From the NCBI GenBank assembly GCA_038496445.1, contig JALMLS010000196.1, positions 62,001 through 126,000 of the forward strand: 64,000 bases of DNA, read 5' to 3'. Made by a program: the position numbers and the translations under genes. Positions within the stretch are counted from its first letter, which is position 1; every line of letters starts with the position of its first letter. The notes beneath the pieces were generated by a model that was given only the letters and a program-made list of their open reading frames with translations, searched no databases and was not told the DNA's origin. This DNA comes from Trichosphaerium sp. ATCC 40318. Its lineage: Eukaryota; Discosea; Flabellinia; Trichosidae. Shown piece after piece: positions 48,270 to 62,090 of this stretch.

Positions 48270-49229
48270 TTACTTTAAGTGTTTTCCGAAAAATGCCATC
48301 AAATCTCTACTCTCAGTCTGGGTATGATAATTAGGACATCAAAGGTTTACTTAATTTCGTACCGCATCGCAAATCATTGAATGTCCTTTATTGTATTGTT
48401 TCCATGTAATTGCGTGAGTCTTGATTTTAGAATTGACACATTTCATAAGAAAATCAAACTAGATAACAAATAAGAGATGATTACTTTTCCTACTTATTTC
48501 TTATGGTGAACGTACACTTCGTTTGGCGGTTGCTAAAGGTATGGCTTTATCACGTGTACCATGTGTCACTAGAATAGGTGGTAAAGATGTAGTAGTCACC
48601 GCGTCAGTTGCTGCGAGTGTAAATTCTGGTAGTATGCTGCTAGATACACATATACATCCACCAAATTGTTGTTCTTGCCAATGTAACACAGTGTCAAGTG
48701 CAACTTGCGCTCCCTTTTATTATAACGTGAGTCTCTAACTTAGAAAGGAGTGGTAAGGAACACATACCTGTGAGAAACCAAGGAAGAACATGTCTGAGAA
48801 AGCAAAGTTGTACTTGTCACGTAATACCTCCACCACTTGTTTTATTGGCCCACGCAATGCCTCGAGTGCTTTTCGGCGTTCAATAGAAAATGGAATTGCT
48901 GTACGTTTATGTAAGGTGATAGAACGTTACGCAACTTACGTGCGTTCTCCTTGGGGTGTAAATGATGGCAACCAACAGAATCCAATGTCTAAAATTGGCC
49001 GTGGAGCTTGTAGTGCTATCCAAGAAGTGTTTGGCAATTTCATTGACTCGCCAAGCTTAGCGTAGGGCTACAGGGCATTAAGGAGGGATTTTAACTGTTA
49101 ATTTTGATGTACCTTTGGCGTGTCACCTACACCATGTAGTAAAATGAGTAAATTCATGCTGTTAGGTGCAATATGGCCAATAAAGTTGTTAAAAGGGCTT
49201 GGGAAGTCACTTTGCTTAAAGCTAGTCAT
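48270..49229 (-). CDS. Acyl-protein thioesterase/carboxylesterase-like alpha/beta hydrolase
   Basis: The start at 49229 opens MTSFKQSDFPSPFNNF. Then come 'LLILLHGVGDTPKPYAKLGE' (oxyanion region), KLPNTSWIALQAPRPI, ALEALRGPIKQVVEVLRDKY, and the nucleophile elbow DMFFLGFSQGAQVALD (GFSQG; Ser nucleophile, split by an intron). The acid loop is 'LPPILVTHGTRDKAIPL', followed by FDFLMKCVNSKI and YNKGHSMICDASRDLMAF, where the His (KGHS) completes the triad. It ends FFGKHLK. The length of about 230 residues is typical of APT/lysophospholipase enzymes. Four or five introns are present, and one after GER could be GC- or GT-initiated. Confidence 0.85.
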
Positions 49230-49339
49230 TTTAGAACTGTCAGTGTAGTTCTATTCGCTGTGGAGTGATGCTGGTTGTAGCCGTTGTTTTTGAAAGTCAA
49301 AACTGAGTCTTTTTCACTGCGTGTTGCTTGTAGCTTGCT

Positions 49340-51230
49340 ATGGCGAAGACCTTCGTTGGCTTTCGCCAAGTTAGACACAGAAAACAAACAAAGAGCCCAA
49401 AATTAAGTAGAATACAGCAGTTTGACGCTATCGCCGATCAGTACGCGCGCTTCACGCCCTTGACCACTAAAGTGCATTTAGTTTAAACATAAAGGTTCTT
49501 GATGATTTTTACAACGTGACATGGCTTAATTTGGTCGATGCAGGAGCAGGAGCGCTATTGAGACAGTAAGTAACTGATACGAATAGCTTCTAGGTAGTTA
49601 AAAAGTAACAAGCACATAGATTCCGTAATTCTACGTTCAGAGCGCTTAGTATATTGTACCCAGAACATGAGTGGAAACCATGGAAATTTACGTAAGTGAC
49701 ACTTGAAAAAAATTGATTGACATTTATTTCGTTTATAGACACGCTCCACATAATCACTGGGAGTCCGTAGAGCATCAAGTTTCGTTTATTAATGATTATG
49801 CAAAACGTTACAATATTAAGACTTGTGATGGCTTTTACACTGTCAGTTGGACTGACATAAATGAAAATGGAGGAGCTTCAGTGATACATAAGTACGTGTA
49901 GCTTTTTCTTTTGACACATTAGTAAAAATAAGGTTTATTTAATTTTGTTGCTAGATATAATTTTTCAATGTTGAGTATGTTGCGTGCGTTGTGCCCACAC
50001 TATGACTGGCAAGCTTGGAAATTCGCGTATGTATATTAGACGTTTCTAAGACCTGAGCTAAGTACAAATCAGGTCATCACGAATGTCACATTGGGGAGAG
50101 CGGTCTCGTCAACACTCCAAATTAAATGCAGTTGCTGCGTCTCTTGGTGTGAAAACTTTAGAAGATTGGTTCCTAGTTACAAAGGAAGACGTAATCGCAT
50201 TAGGCGGTAGAGTAGTATTACAAGTGTACGTGCATTTATTCGTTACATTGCGTAATTTCTTAAGGCATTCTGGCTCGTTAGAAGCCACATTGACAGCTCT
50301 TTTCCCAAAGTTTGAGTGGAAGCTTGGTAGATTTGCGTACGTGACTATGACATGGTTGTAATGGCTCATCTATACACTAGTCGCAAACGACTACCATACG
50401 CCACGGTTGTAAAACGTAGTGTTTTTGATAGAGTAGCAAACTCTTTAGGCATCACAACCCTCTCTGACTGGTATAACGTTCCCACAGATGCTGTATATAG
50501 CTCGGAGCTTAGAGGAATTATGAACACGTAAGCTTAGGAATGGATATTACAATATACTGACAGCGTTTTATCCAGATACAAGTCTCTTTCTAAAGCCCTT
50601 ATAGCTGTGTATCCGGAGCACAACTGGCACCGCTGGCACTTTTGGTAAAAAGCTACAAAGCAGTTAGTATAATACTAACTAGTTTTTTGCTATAAAGGCG
50701 TCAGCATAGAGAAGCTTTACCAATCGGGTATTGGCACGAACGTAAGAATCAGTTTGAGTTCTTGCGAAATATAGAAGCAACATACAGCGTCACTAAGGCG
50801 ACATGGTACTGCAGTTTACCTTTTGTTGTTGAACAACCGCTCACTACTATATCAAGGCCTAGTGTCTCCATCCAACAGATTTGCAAGTTGGGCGGACACG
50901 GTATTCTGTCTTACTACCCTCATATACTATCACAGTACTATCCGGAGGTCCCTTGGCGTTGGCAGGAGTTTTCCTCCGTCACAAAGAGATCAAACCAAAG
51001 GTAAACTAAACTACTCTAGTTTAATTGAACAAAAAACCTAAATTTCATACAGACACCTTACATCACGTGCCAAAGGGCTCTTTGCTGGAGCATAAAACGT
51101 CCTTAACTGCAATTATTGCCAAGGAAACCTTTCTGACTCCCAAAAAGTCACACATCGATGTCTATCGTTTGTAGGCTGCGCAATGCAGATCCTAGTTTGT
51201 ACTGTGCGGAGGACATATTTGTTCCGTAAC
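49340..51230 (+). pseudogene. W-repeat protein, copy 2; nuclease domain lost
   Basis: From the ATG at 49340 (MAKTFVGFRQVRHRKQTKSP), five W-repeats can be joined: NIKVLDDFYNVTWLNLVDAG; NIKTCDGFYTVSWTDINENGG; GVKTLEDWFLVTKEDV with LEATLTALFPKFEWKLGRFA; GITTLSDWYNVPTDAV with LIAVYPEHNW; and YSVTKATWYCSLP with ICKLGGHGILSYYPHIL. The exons sit at the same points as in copies 1 and 3. After WRWQEFSSVTKRSNQR (about 51000) the linker to the nuclease is recognisable (RHLTSRAKGLFAGA, then RRTYLFRNEG) but runs into stops. No ALEYQG or PIPYWW motif follows. The repeats themselves look intact, so a nuclease-free protein could still be made. The alternative is a fully dead gene. Confidence 0.6.
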
Positions 51231-51514
51231 GAAGGTGGTCTAACAATAGCGACAACAATCGCGATGAAAGCACACACCCCATAAAAAACCTGCCAGCAAC
51301 TTGTCAGAGCGTTGTATGCGAATCCGGAATACCAGAGGACATTTAATACACAAATCAGAGCCTATTAAAATGCACGCAAATTGGCACATTCGCACCGCCC
51401 ACGTGCAGCCAGTACAGAAAAATTGTAGCTGTACGAAAATTAATAAAAGTCAGTGCTTTTTTTTTTTCTTCTCTTTGTGATTTTTTTTAAGGAGTTCAAA
51501 CCAAAGCAGCACCT

Positions 51515-53861
<2,347 letters not shown>

Positions 53862-53919
53862 AATCACACAAAATATTCAAAAAAAAAGTAGTGTGCTTTT
53901 TGTACAAAGGTGTTATGGT

Positions 53920-55096
53920 TTAGAATAAATGATTAAGTTGACGTATGACTGTTTTCTTTCGCTTTTGTGGACGTGGTGTTAAGGTACGTTGGTTAAGGTG
54001 CAATTCAAAACAAGGCGATAATGTCAGTGTTGAATTGTACAGTGGTAGGTTTTTTTTATTTTCCCCTACAATAGTTTTTGCCGCTTTCTCGGATTTGGTG
54101 CGCATTCAGCTTGCATGCTTGCAAGGTACTGTTCATTTAAAGTAGTTAAGTCTCCATACTGCCTATAACAATGGATTAGGAGTACGGCCTAGATAAAAGT
54201 ACTCACTGAGAATTTTGTTGTTTTGCAGAAAAGAGTGTGAGCATGCGATCAATCTGTGGTCTAAAGGTACTCAATTTAAGCTGGTAGACTGACCTTGCCC
54301 TATTTTTTGTTGAACAAAATTAGCATCACATGATGTCGAATTCCATCGTACCAAGTACGTTCATTGTGCCAATTCACTTGGTGTTCTGCAAGTAAATCTT
54401 GCATGTTAAAATTTCCTTCTCTGCGCACTACCCACTTCTATAAGCGTTGTTAGTAAGATGTCGTTCATTAATGTATATTACATCAAAGTCCTCTGCTGTG
54501 TACTTCTTAGCATGCTCCGGTTTGGGTGGGAGAGCGACTTCAAGTGGCTTTGGTTTTGCTAAGGCAATCCCTCTCTGTTCGGTCATTTCGCTCTAGTGAA
54601 CAATTACGAATTCGGAGGCCTAACTACCCAAATGCGTGCCTTTTCGTTTTCTGGTATGGTATGTCTGTCAGACGCCCACTCTCTCAGAAGAGCGTAAAAC
54701 GATGCGTCCTTAGGCAAGTCCAAGTTTATTGCTCGTTTCCTCACCATAACTTCGCCACTGGGGCCACTTTTTAAGTGATTAGGTTGGTACCACAATTTGT
54801 GCAAACAATGACAAAAAAAATAAATACGAACCGTTGTGACCGTTGCGGCGTCACTTTGGTAGCAGCGCTACGCAAAGGAGATGGTCTTGTCACTATTTTA
54901 GTAGGCGTAAAATGTTAGCTCATTCCGGTGTAAGGTTTCTGTTTGAAAAACAAGCGAACGAGCTATCGTACGTTCTCTTGTGTTGTTTTGGGCAGGATCA
55001 GGCATCTGATTATCGGTGTAGTATTCTAACATCTTTTCCGTCGGTTTTGGCGTGCGACTGCTACGTCGCCTTTCTAGGCGATCTCTTCTTGACATG
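53920..55096 (-). CDS. Unknown protein, possibly LIN37-like (MuvB/DREAM)
   Basis: From an ATG at 55096 the first exon is basic (MSRRDRLERRRSSRTPKPTE). It is followed by RPSPLRSAATKVTPQRSQ, then a conserved-looking exon 'LPKDASFYALLREWASDRHTIPEN' with IWVVRPPNS. Further exons give PEHAKKYTAEDFDVIYINERH and VVRREGNFNMQDLLAEHQVN, ending in a basic region with PRKRQK and RPQKRKK (nuclear-localisation-like). The SFYALLREW block recalls the LIN37 core (Leu-Tyr-x-x-Cys-Arg-x-Trp), a MuvB subunit, but the match is short. Exon joins after 54600 are uncertain. The gene is convergent with the kinase, with about 58 bp between stops. Confidence 0.35.
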
Positions 55097-55558
55097 ACGG
55101 GTACTTTCAGCTCCAGAAGGTTCGCGGTACGTGTTTTCAAATAGAAAGCTCTACTTTTCGAAACTAAGGTGTGTAAGTGCCGTTATGGATAGGGTAATAA
55201 ACTGTGTGAACAGTAATAGATCACCTAATAGCAACTGTGGCGATTTCAGATACAAGCCATTACCACGAGATGAGGGTCCCGAAATGAGTTGGTGTTTGTG
55301 AGAGTAACCGTTTTGAGGCGCTAGTGCGTTTAAAACAAAAAGAAAGTAAAAGAACGTCTACATTTTCACACAACGACCAATTTTTACACTAAATGCCATA
55401 ACTGTTTCGTTGCTTACGATAATGAACGCCCTATTTGCGATAATGGTTACAGCGCACGGTTTAGCCTTCATTTAACCAATGAATACCCTAACCCGCTCAA
55501 AGCTTATAGAAACGCTTAACGTGGTGTCACGGGGTAATGTTACGCGTATAACACCAAA
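55097..55558. other. Intergenic region between divergent genes
   Basis: About 460 bp. I see no coding frame or RNA gene. It should contain the promoters of the flanking genes. Confidence 0.35.
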
Positions 55559-57793
55559 ATGTACGATTATTTTATTACATCTACTCTAACGCGTGTACAA
55601 GGTATGTACCGCGCTTACAAGCCATCTGTCAAGCATGATGCCTTTACTTCACTGCAACAAGTGTTGAATAACTCTGTTTGCCCTAAACACCGCGTTTTTA
55701 CAATATCAGATTGGCAACGCATCGATTCAAGAGGCATTATGGGTTTTGACGCCCAGATTGACAGGGCATTGGAAGAGTGCGTGTGTCATTATCTTTAACC
55801 GCTTACTTACACCGTTGAATAACAGGAGAGAGTACTCTTTGTACAGTTTAGTTGGCTGGCTAATGCCTGAACACAAATTTCGAATAACTGACTTTTTGTA
55901 CGTCATTTTTGTGTCAAATTTTTTGGGTCTGATCTCTTTCAGAGTCGTGTCCCATGGACATTGGACATCTCCCAAGCACCGAAGGACTGCCTTAAATGTA
56001 GTTGCACAGTCTAAGGGTGTGAAGGTACTAGAGGACTGGTACAACTTTACAGGCGTGGATATATTTCGACAAGGCTATGGCTCGCTAATTAATCGGTATT
56101 AACATCGGATGTTACCCTCTTTTAAACAATTGTATATGTAGGTATCAGTACTCCCTTTATGACCTTCTTGTTGCATCATTTCCTTTCTATGAATGGAATC
56201 AATTCAATTTTCGAGAGACATGGCTTTCACAACAGCATGCATGGCTAGATAAGGTTGGTAAGCGTCATGGTATTAAAACCTTATCAGGGTGGTATAATTT
56301 CAGTCGCGCAGAGGTATTTGATGTTGTAGATGCACCCAAGTTTTTGTATGTTCGCCTCTTTCTTCAGATAAATATTTACCCTTCAATGTCAGGTTCAAAA
56401 AAACGCCACGGCTTGCTGATTTATTGCGAAGAATCTATCCTAACTATGACTGGAAAGATTACTTATTCAAGATTGCAGCTATTGGGGCGCATGATGACAC
56501 CACATTACTACGGGAACACTTTAATGACATTGCGCGAACATTAGGTGTTAAATGTTTGGACGATTGGTATCATATACAGGCTGCTCAAGTTTCTCAAGTT
56601 GCAAAACATAGTACATTAAAAAAGTGAGTAAGATTCGTTTAATGCTTTTATATATTAACACGGCATAGGTATTCTTTGTCACTTGTGAAGGCCCTCAAAG
56701 ATATATACTCTGAAAAGGACTGGGAGGATTGGAGATTCGGGTACAAATAAGGATGGTGCTTCGAAGATAACCTCTTATTTAGTACTGGATCACATGGTTA
56801 CTCTAATTTTATGCGAAGACATAAAATGACTCTTGAAACAGCTGCTGAAGCTCTTGGATTAAAAATTGTAGATGATTGGCAACGTATTTCAACTACCCAA
56901 TTTGGTGAGATGGCTCAACCTGTGTTAAATGCGTTTAATAACTCGATGAGAAATGCGCTTACTGCAATATTCCCTGGCCACAAGTGGGATTTAAACATGC
57001 CGCTATACCCTCCTAATCACTGGGATATCCAGAGGCGAAGAGTCTCATTTTTGCGGTCTGTGGAGCAAAAGTTTAATCTCACCAATCCGGAAATGTGGTA
57101 TGTTGATTTTTATTGACTGTCGTTCTTTCTTACAGTATTTAGGTATCGCGTGCCTGTTTCGGATATATTTAAAAATGCAAATGGATTACGTCGCCACTTT
57201 TTACACGACCTTGAAACATTGCATCCGAACTATGGATGGGCTTGGGAAAACTTTGGAAGACTAACAAAAAAGGCGACTCAGAAGTACTTTACCGTTGTCA
57301 TTTGAGTTTCCTTAACCCACGTGCTAGGCGGCTAATAAATGCTCTTCAAAGAATTTTACCGGGTGTTCTTATCGAAGAAGAACTCTACATTGGCACTGGA
57401 GTCAATGACGCGATTACTGTTGATGTGTTTTTACCACAATTTAGTGTGGCCTTGGAGTATCAGGGTAACAAGAACTTTTAATGACAATTTTGCTGAGTAC
57501 AATTAGGTGAACACCATTATCAAAGCACATTTACTTATGGTAATCCTGTAAGTGTGTATCAAGCCAGGGATGCAGAGAAAAGAGAGTATTGTGACAATGC
57601 TGGGATCACTCTTATTCCAATTCCTTATTGGTGGGACGGTAGCGCAGCTGAGCTGGCTTCTCGAATTGATGCCCATAGACCAGATTTAAACCTCAGCACC
57701 GAGAAGTTGATACCACGACAACCGCAGCTCGGGATTGTAGAACACAAGTTGCCATTCAAAGGCATGATGGTAACAGAAAGTGCAACAGTGTGA
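55559..57793 (+). CDS. W-repeat / PD-(D/E)XK-like nuclease protein, copy 3 (most complete)
   Basis: Six repeats of about 65-75 residues are visible: RVFTISDWQRIDSRGI; GVKVLEDWYNFTGVDIF with YSLYDLLVASFPFYEW; GIKTLSGWYNFSRAEVF with LADLLRRIYPNYDW; GVKCLDDWYHIQAAQV with LVKALKDIYSEKDW; GLKIVDDWQRISTTQF with MRNALTAIFPGHKW; and FNLTNPEMW with RRHFLHDLETLHPNYGW. Then a linker (RARRLINALQRILPGVLIEE) leads to ITVDVFLPQFSVALEYQG, an intron, EHHYQSTFTYGNP, 'YQARDAEKREYCDNAG' and ITLIPIPYWWDGS. The D, ExQ, His, D-x-x-K and Cys positions match copy 1. The active site has Gln where many PD-(D/E)XK enzymes have Lys. The repeats could bind nucleic acid, which is inference. Confidence 0.75.
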
Positions 57794-57936
57794 GGCACCG
57801 CGTTTGATGTAGAGAAACTGTACAGTAGCAATATATAAAGTAACATATAAAAGAATGGACCTCCCATTATATTTCTATTGTTGAATCACGTGTCAAACCA
57901 TTTCAAAGTCAGTTCGGTTAAGGTTTTAGCAACATC

Positions 57937-60340
57937 ATGTCACATGTCAAAAATGATGAAACAACCGCACTTCTCTTGACGGATGATGAGTTTAACAAGA
58001 CAGGCGCGGATTCTGTCGAAATTACTTTAGTAGAGCAAAAAAAACGCACTGGTTGTTGGCAAACGACAAAAAAAATACCGTTTGGGCTGATTGTGGGCTT
58101 AATTGGATTTTTCGCATTCTTGTTCATACCAATTAATAAAACCAGCCCAAAGTCAAACCAGCAATCACACACGCTTGGTACTTTGTAAACAATGGCAACT
58201 GAACCTTCATGACGATTGAAATTAGGCGTACTAATCTTAATGATGTCATGGTGGTTTACAGAAGCTCTTCCACTTGCTATCACTTCTATGGTGCCTCTTG
58301 TGCTTTTTCCTGTGTTAGGCACGTGCTGAAGCACAAAACGCTTTCCCAAAAAACACAACTTTGCTGAATTTAGACATTACCACAGGTGTATTGTCTTTGG
58401 AGGAAACTGCATCAGAGTATTCAAACAACGTAATTTTCTTGCTTGCAGGAGGATTTATGATAGCACTGGTACATCCTTTTTCGGTATTCACTCTCTCAAA
58501 GAGTTTGTTAAGGCAGTAGAAAAGTGGAATTTGCACAAAAGAGTTGCGTTTGCTTTCTTGTTAAAGGTAAACATGTGACACAAGGCGGTTTATTCGGACT
58601 CAACACTACTGCAGGTCGGAACATCTCAAACGCGCATTTTCATCGGCTTGATGTGCGTCACAGCGTTCTTCAGTATGTGGATGGCTAACACTACTGCTAC
58701 CTTGGTACAACCAGTGTTGTGATGCATGTTAACACTGATAAGGTCATGACACCAGTAGCAACGGCTCTCAGTCAAGCGCTAAATTCCCCTCCAAATATTC
58801 TGAAAGGTTGGCTTCTTGGCATCGCATATTCTGCTAGTATTGCCGGAACCTCAACGCCTATAGGTGCTTGACAACTATTGGTACATATGCTCACTATTTG
58901 AAGGATCTCCGCCCAACTTGGTGTTAATCAAGCTGCTTAATGAATTCTATCCTAACTCTCCTGAACTTTCTTTCCCTGTATGGATGTTGTTTGGTGTACC
59001 GTTAATGATTGTTGGTCTTTTGGTACCTCAATAACACGTGTACTACTCACTTACCATTTTCTTTGGATATTGGGAGTTGCATTGTGGATCATGTGGATAC
59101 GTAAATCAAAGCGTAACCGTGTGGAAATATCTGATCTATCTAATCCGGATGATTTTATTGCCAATGGCATTGTATCTAGCAAAACCTATCTTAGACAACA
59201 GCTAGACAAGCTAGGACCTATTGCAACTTGTGAATGGATTATAATGGTACAGACATCTACTTTTCTATTTCTAAGTAACCAAATTTGATTAGGTAGACTT
59301 TTTGATTGTTGTATCTTTGTGGATATTTAGACCTGACATAAACTTTTCGTCTGGAAAGTGCAACCCTTGGAAAGGTATGTTGTTCCAATTACATTTGTGT
59401 TAATATAACGATTTGAAGGCTGTATGCCTGGTTGGGCATCTTTGTTATCAATGCCAACATACGTGGCAGACAGTTGTGTTGCAATGTTTGGTGCTATTCC
59501 TCTTTTTTTCATACCTGCTTTTGATGGCACTAAAAAGCATGTATTTGTATTGTTTCACACTAATAAAGTTAGCAAAATAATGGATTTCGAAACGTGCAGG
59601 AAAAATCTACCGTGGGGAGTATTGTGGCTGATGGGTTTGTTCTATGTAGCCTATTGTATACTAAATATTTATTTAAAGGCGGTGGATTTGCTTTGGCGCG
59701 GGCTATAGCATCAAGTGGTCTTGCTGAGTTCATAGGTGAACAGCTAGTGTCAATAAAAACGTGGCCTCCAGAGGCATTGTTGCTACTTGTTTGTACGTCA
59801 CTGATTTGTGTTGCTAAATTTATAATTTATTTTAGTGGTTCTTATTGTGTGGTTGACAGAATTTGTAAATAACACAGCCGCCAGTCAGATATTTATAACG
59901 ATGTACGTGCAGTATAGTTGCAGCCCAATAAGCTTACCTGCGTAGATTGGCCAGCATTTCATCCGAGATTTTGGTACATCCATTCTACCTCTGTGTTCCA
60001 GCTGCACTAGCCACTTCCTTTGCATTTTGCTTACCTACAGCGTAAGATATCTCATTTATCCTTTTTCTTTTGCTCATCCAATTCTAGTACAGCACCTAAT
60101 GCCATTGTATTTGCTACCAACAAGTTGCGTATAACAGACATGGTACCACATTCTAAACTTTTATTACTGTTTTTCATCCTGCTTAACTTTGTTTATCAGA
60201 TAAAAACAGGAGTGTTGCTAAACATTATCATGAGTTTATTGGTTTATGTAATGTGGTTAGCGCTTGGCCCCGTTGTATATAATGCACGTGCGCGTGATTT
60301 CCCTGAATGGGGTTTTTTAAATGATACAAGTGTAATTTGA
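57937..60340 (+). CDS. SLC13/DASS-family anion (dicarboxylate/sulfate) transporter
   Basis: The chain starts [20 protein letters not shown]. It has a first TM ([20 protein letters not shown]), then after a GTACTT intron '[20 protein letters not shown]', typical of SLC13. [15 protein letters not shown] and [11 protein letters not shown] follow (the SNT-type Na+ site), then '[17 protein letters not shown]' and APTLVLIKL-like sequence, [13 protein letters not shown], a cytosolic [15 protein letters not shown] loop, '[10 protein letters not shown]' with [29 protein letters not shown], and [22 protein letters not shown] (second SNT). It ends with one more TM and [13 protein letters not shown]. The order fits a full-length carrier at the plasma membrane. 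Several exon joins (58550-58900) are inferred. Confidence 0.88.
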
Positions 60341-60381
60341 AGCAAGATGACAATAAAATCTTTTAGATATATCTATTATTA

Positions 60382-61609
60382 TTAGTCGTATTCTATTGTC
60401 TTGTTGTCTTTTCTTTCGCTCTTGAGGTTTGCGATAACTGCTGCTAGCCAATCATCTCGCTTTTTCTGTGTTTCTTCATTTTGTTTTTCGAGGTGGTATA
60501 CAATATTCTCAACGCAAGACACACAAAAGAAAGTATTTTCAAGCTCCTCATTTTGAGTATGCCAAAAAAGGATCGTGTCCGGCATAATACTACCTGAAGT
60601 ATGCTTTTAACTCGAGGGATGACAGTAAAAAAATCAAATAAAGTATAGCCTACCTTGACATGCGTGACATTTGTGATTTTGTGTTGGTACGCCATAACTA
60701 AAACGTCCAAAAAGGAGTATCTACATGGAATTAAGAGACTGTATTTTTTTTTTGAAATGTCTTTTTTTTTGTACCGAATGTTTACCCTTGTGCTCTTCTT
60801 CATGGTCTTTGATAAACGCTGCACGTGAGTTATATTTTTTGTAGCACTCCCAAAAGTCTTTGCAACCCATAAACAGAGGCGCAATTGCCGAACACTTATC
60901 CAAGGCTTCTTGATTTAATTTAATAGTTGCTGCACGCTTCTTTGTGTTAGTTTTGGATGGATAATGGACCTCAAAAAGCCCAGAATCAAATCTAGCCCTT
61001 GTATACTCCTCCCCCCAAAGCTTATGTTTTGCAAAATTACAAAGAGCTTCGATGCTATTGTCTGATTTTACCTGTGAAAACATGCGTTTCACACGTACGT
61101 TCACCCCTGCAAGTAAATTACTTAAAACTGCTTTTTGATTTTAGGCTTTGTAAGTTGGTACTTAGAATGTTCTTCTCCTCGCTTGTTAGCATTTTGGATG
61201 AGTCTTTTGGAATTTTGGGTGGTGGAGTGTTGTTTTTTTGTATTTTTGTTGTTTTCTCTTTTGTTTTGTCTTTTGGGCTCTCAGAGGCAACTCGCTCTAC
61301 TGAATTATTATTAACGCAAACGTAGAGAATTCTGTACTTCCTTCGCCATTATTACACGTCAAAAACTGTGATGTTTTCAATTTTGTAGAAAGAAACAAAT
61401 AAAAAGATAGAAAAAAAGCAAAGCCACGTACGCGTAGGTGCAGCTACTGTGGTATCAGGGCTCGCGTCTTTTTTTGTAGTTGACGCATTTGATGGTGGTA
61501 ACCCTTCGTGTTGTCTTTTGGCCTTTTTAGCTGGCGGTTGCGCCGTTTTTACCTCGTCAGCTTTTTGTTTGCTGGCATTTGAGCAAGTTGTTTTACGCTT
61601 TTTTTTCAT
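60382..61609 (-). CDS. Unknown basic protein with paired CxxC motifs
   Basis: The head is Lys-rich (MKKKRKTTCSNASKQKADE, then PAKKAKRQHEG and SPKDKTKEKTTKIQ), like a nuclear protein. A GTACC..CAG intron leads into a structured part: VNVRVKRMFSQVKSDNSIEA, 'FAKHKLWGEEYTRARFDSGL', LDKCSAIAPLFMGCKDFWEC. Later exons give GVPTQNHKCHACQ and TFFCVSCVENIVYHLEKQ, so a CxxC..CxxC zinc-ribbon is likely near 60510-60670. The end is a Lys/Asp-rich helix (KKRDDWLAAVIANL..EYD). I do not recognise the family. Its stop lies 41 bp from the convergent SLC13 stop. Confidence 0.5.
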
Positions 61610-62090
61610 TTGCGGCTGTGATTGTAACAGTATTGGGTCATAACGATCTACTGGCTTTCTCTGGCTGTACGCTTTTTTATTAATAACAAATACAGTGTAC
61701 GTGCGAGCAAAAATAAGTTCGGTACCGTTTAGTGTCCACTACAACAGCTGTAGCGTCAGGATCCTGATTATACGAGCTCAAACTTACCACTTCATTCCTG
61801 TAGATGTAATAAGTGACAACAATCAACGTATTCCGGTATAACTAAAGCGCCCACGCACCACATGGTGTGCTCGAATGCAATTACAATAAAAACAATTAAA
61901 AAAAAAACCAACAAATTGAAAAAAAAAGTCCAGCAATGTCTAGCCAGAATAAAAATACGCTCAATAAACGGGTGCTTCCTAATAACGTAGGGCGTGTATA
62001 AACCAGATTAAAAACAACCGCTACAAAATAAGGCCAGTTGGGACTTTAACCATCGGAACAATAGCAACACGCATAACAGTGTAACTACAA
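61610..62090. other. Intergenic region between divergent genes
   Basis: About 480 bp, AT-rich with A-runs. I see no coding signal. Confidence 0.35.
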
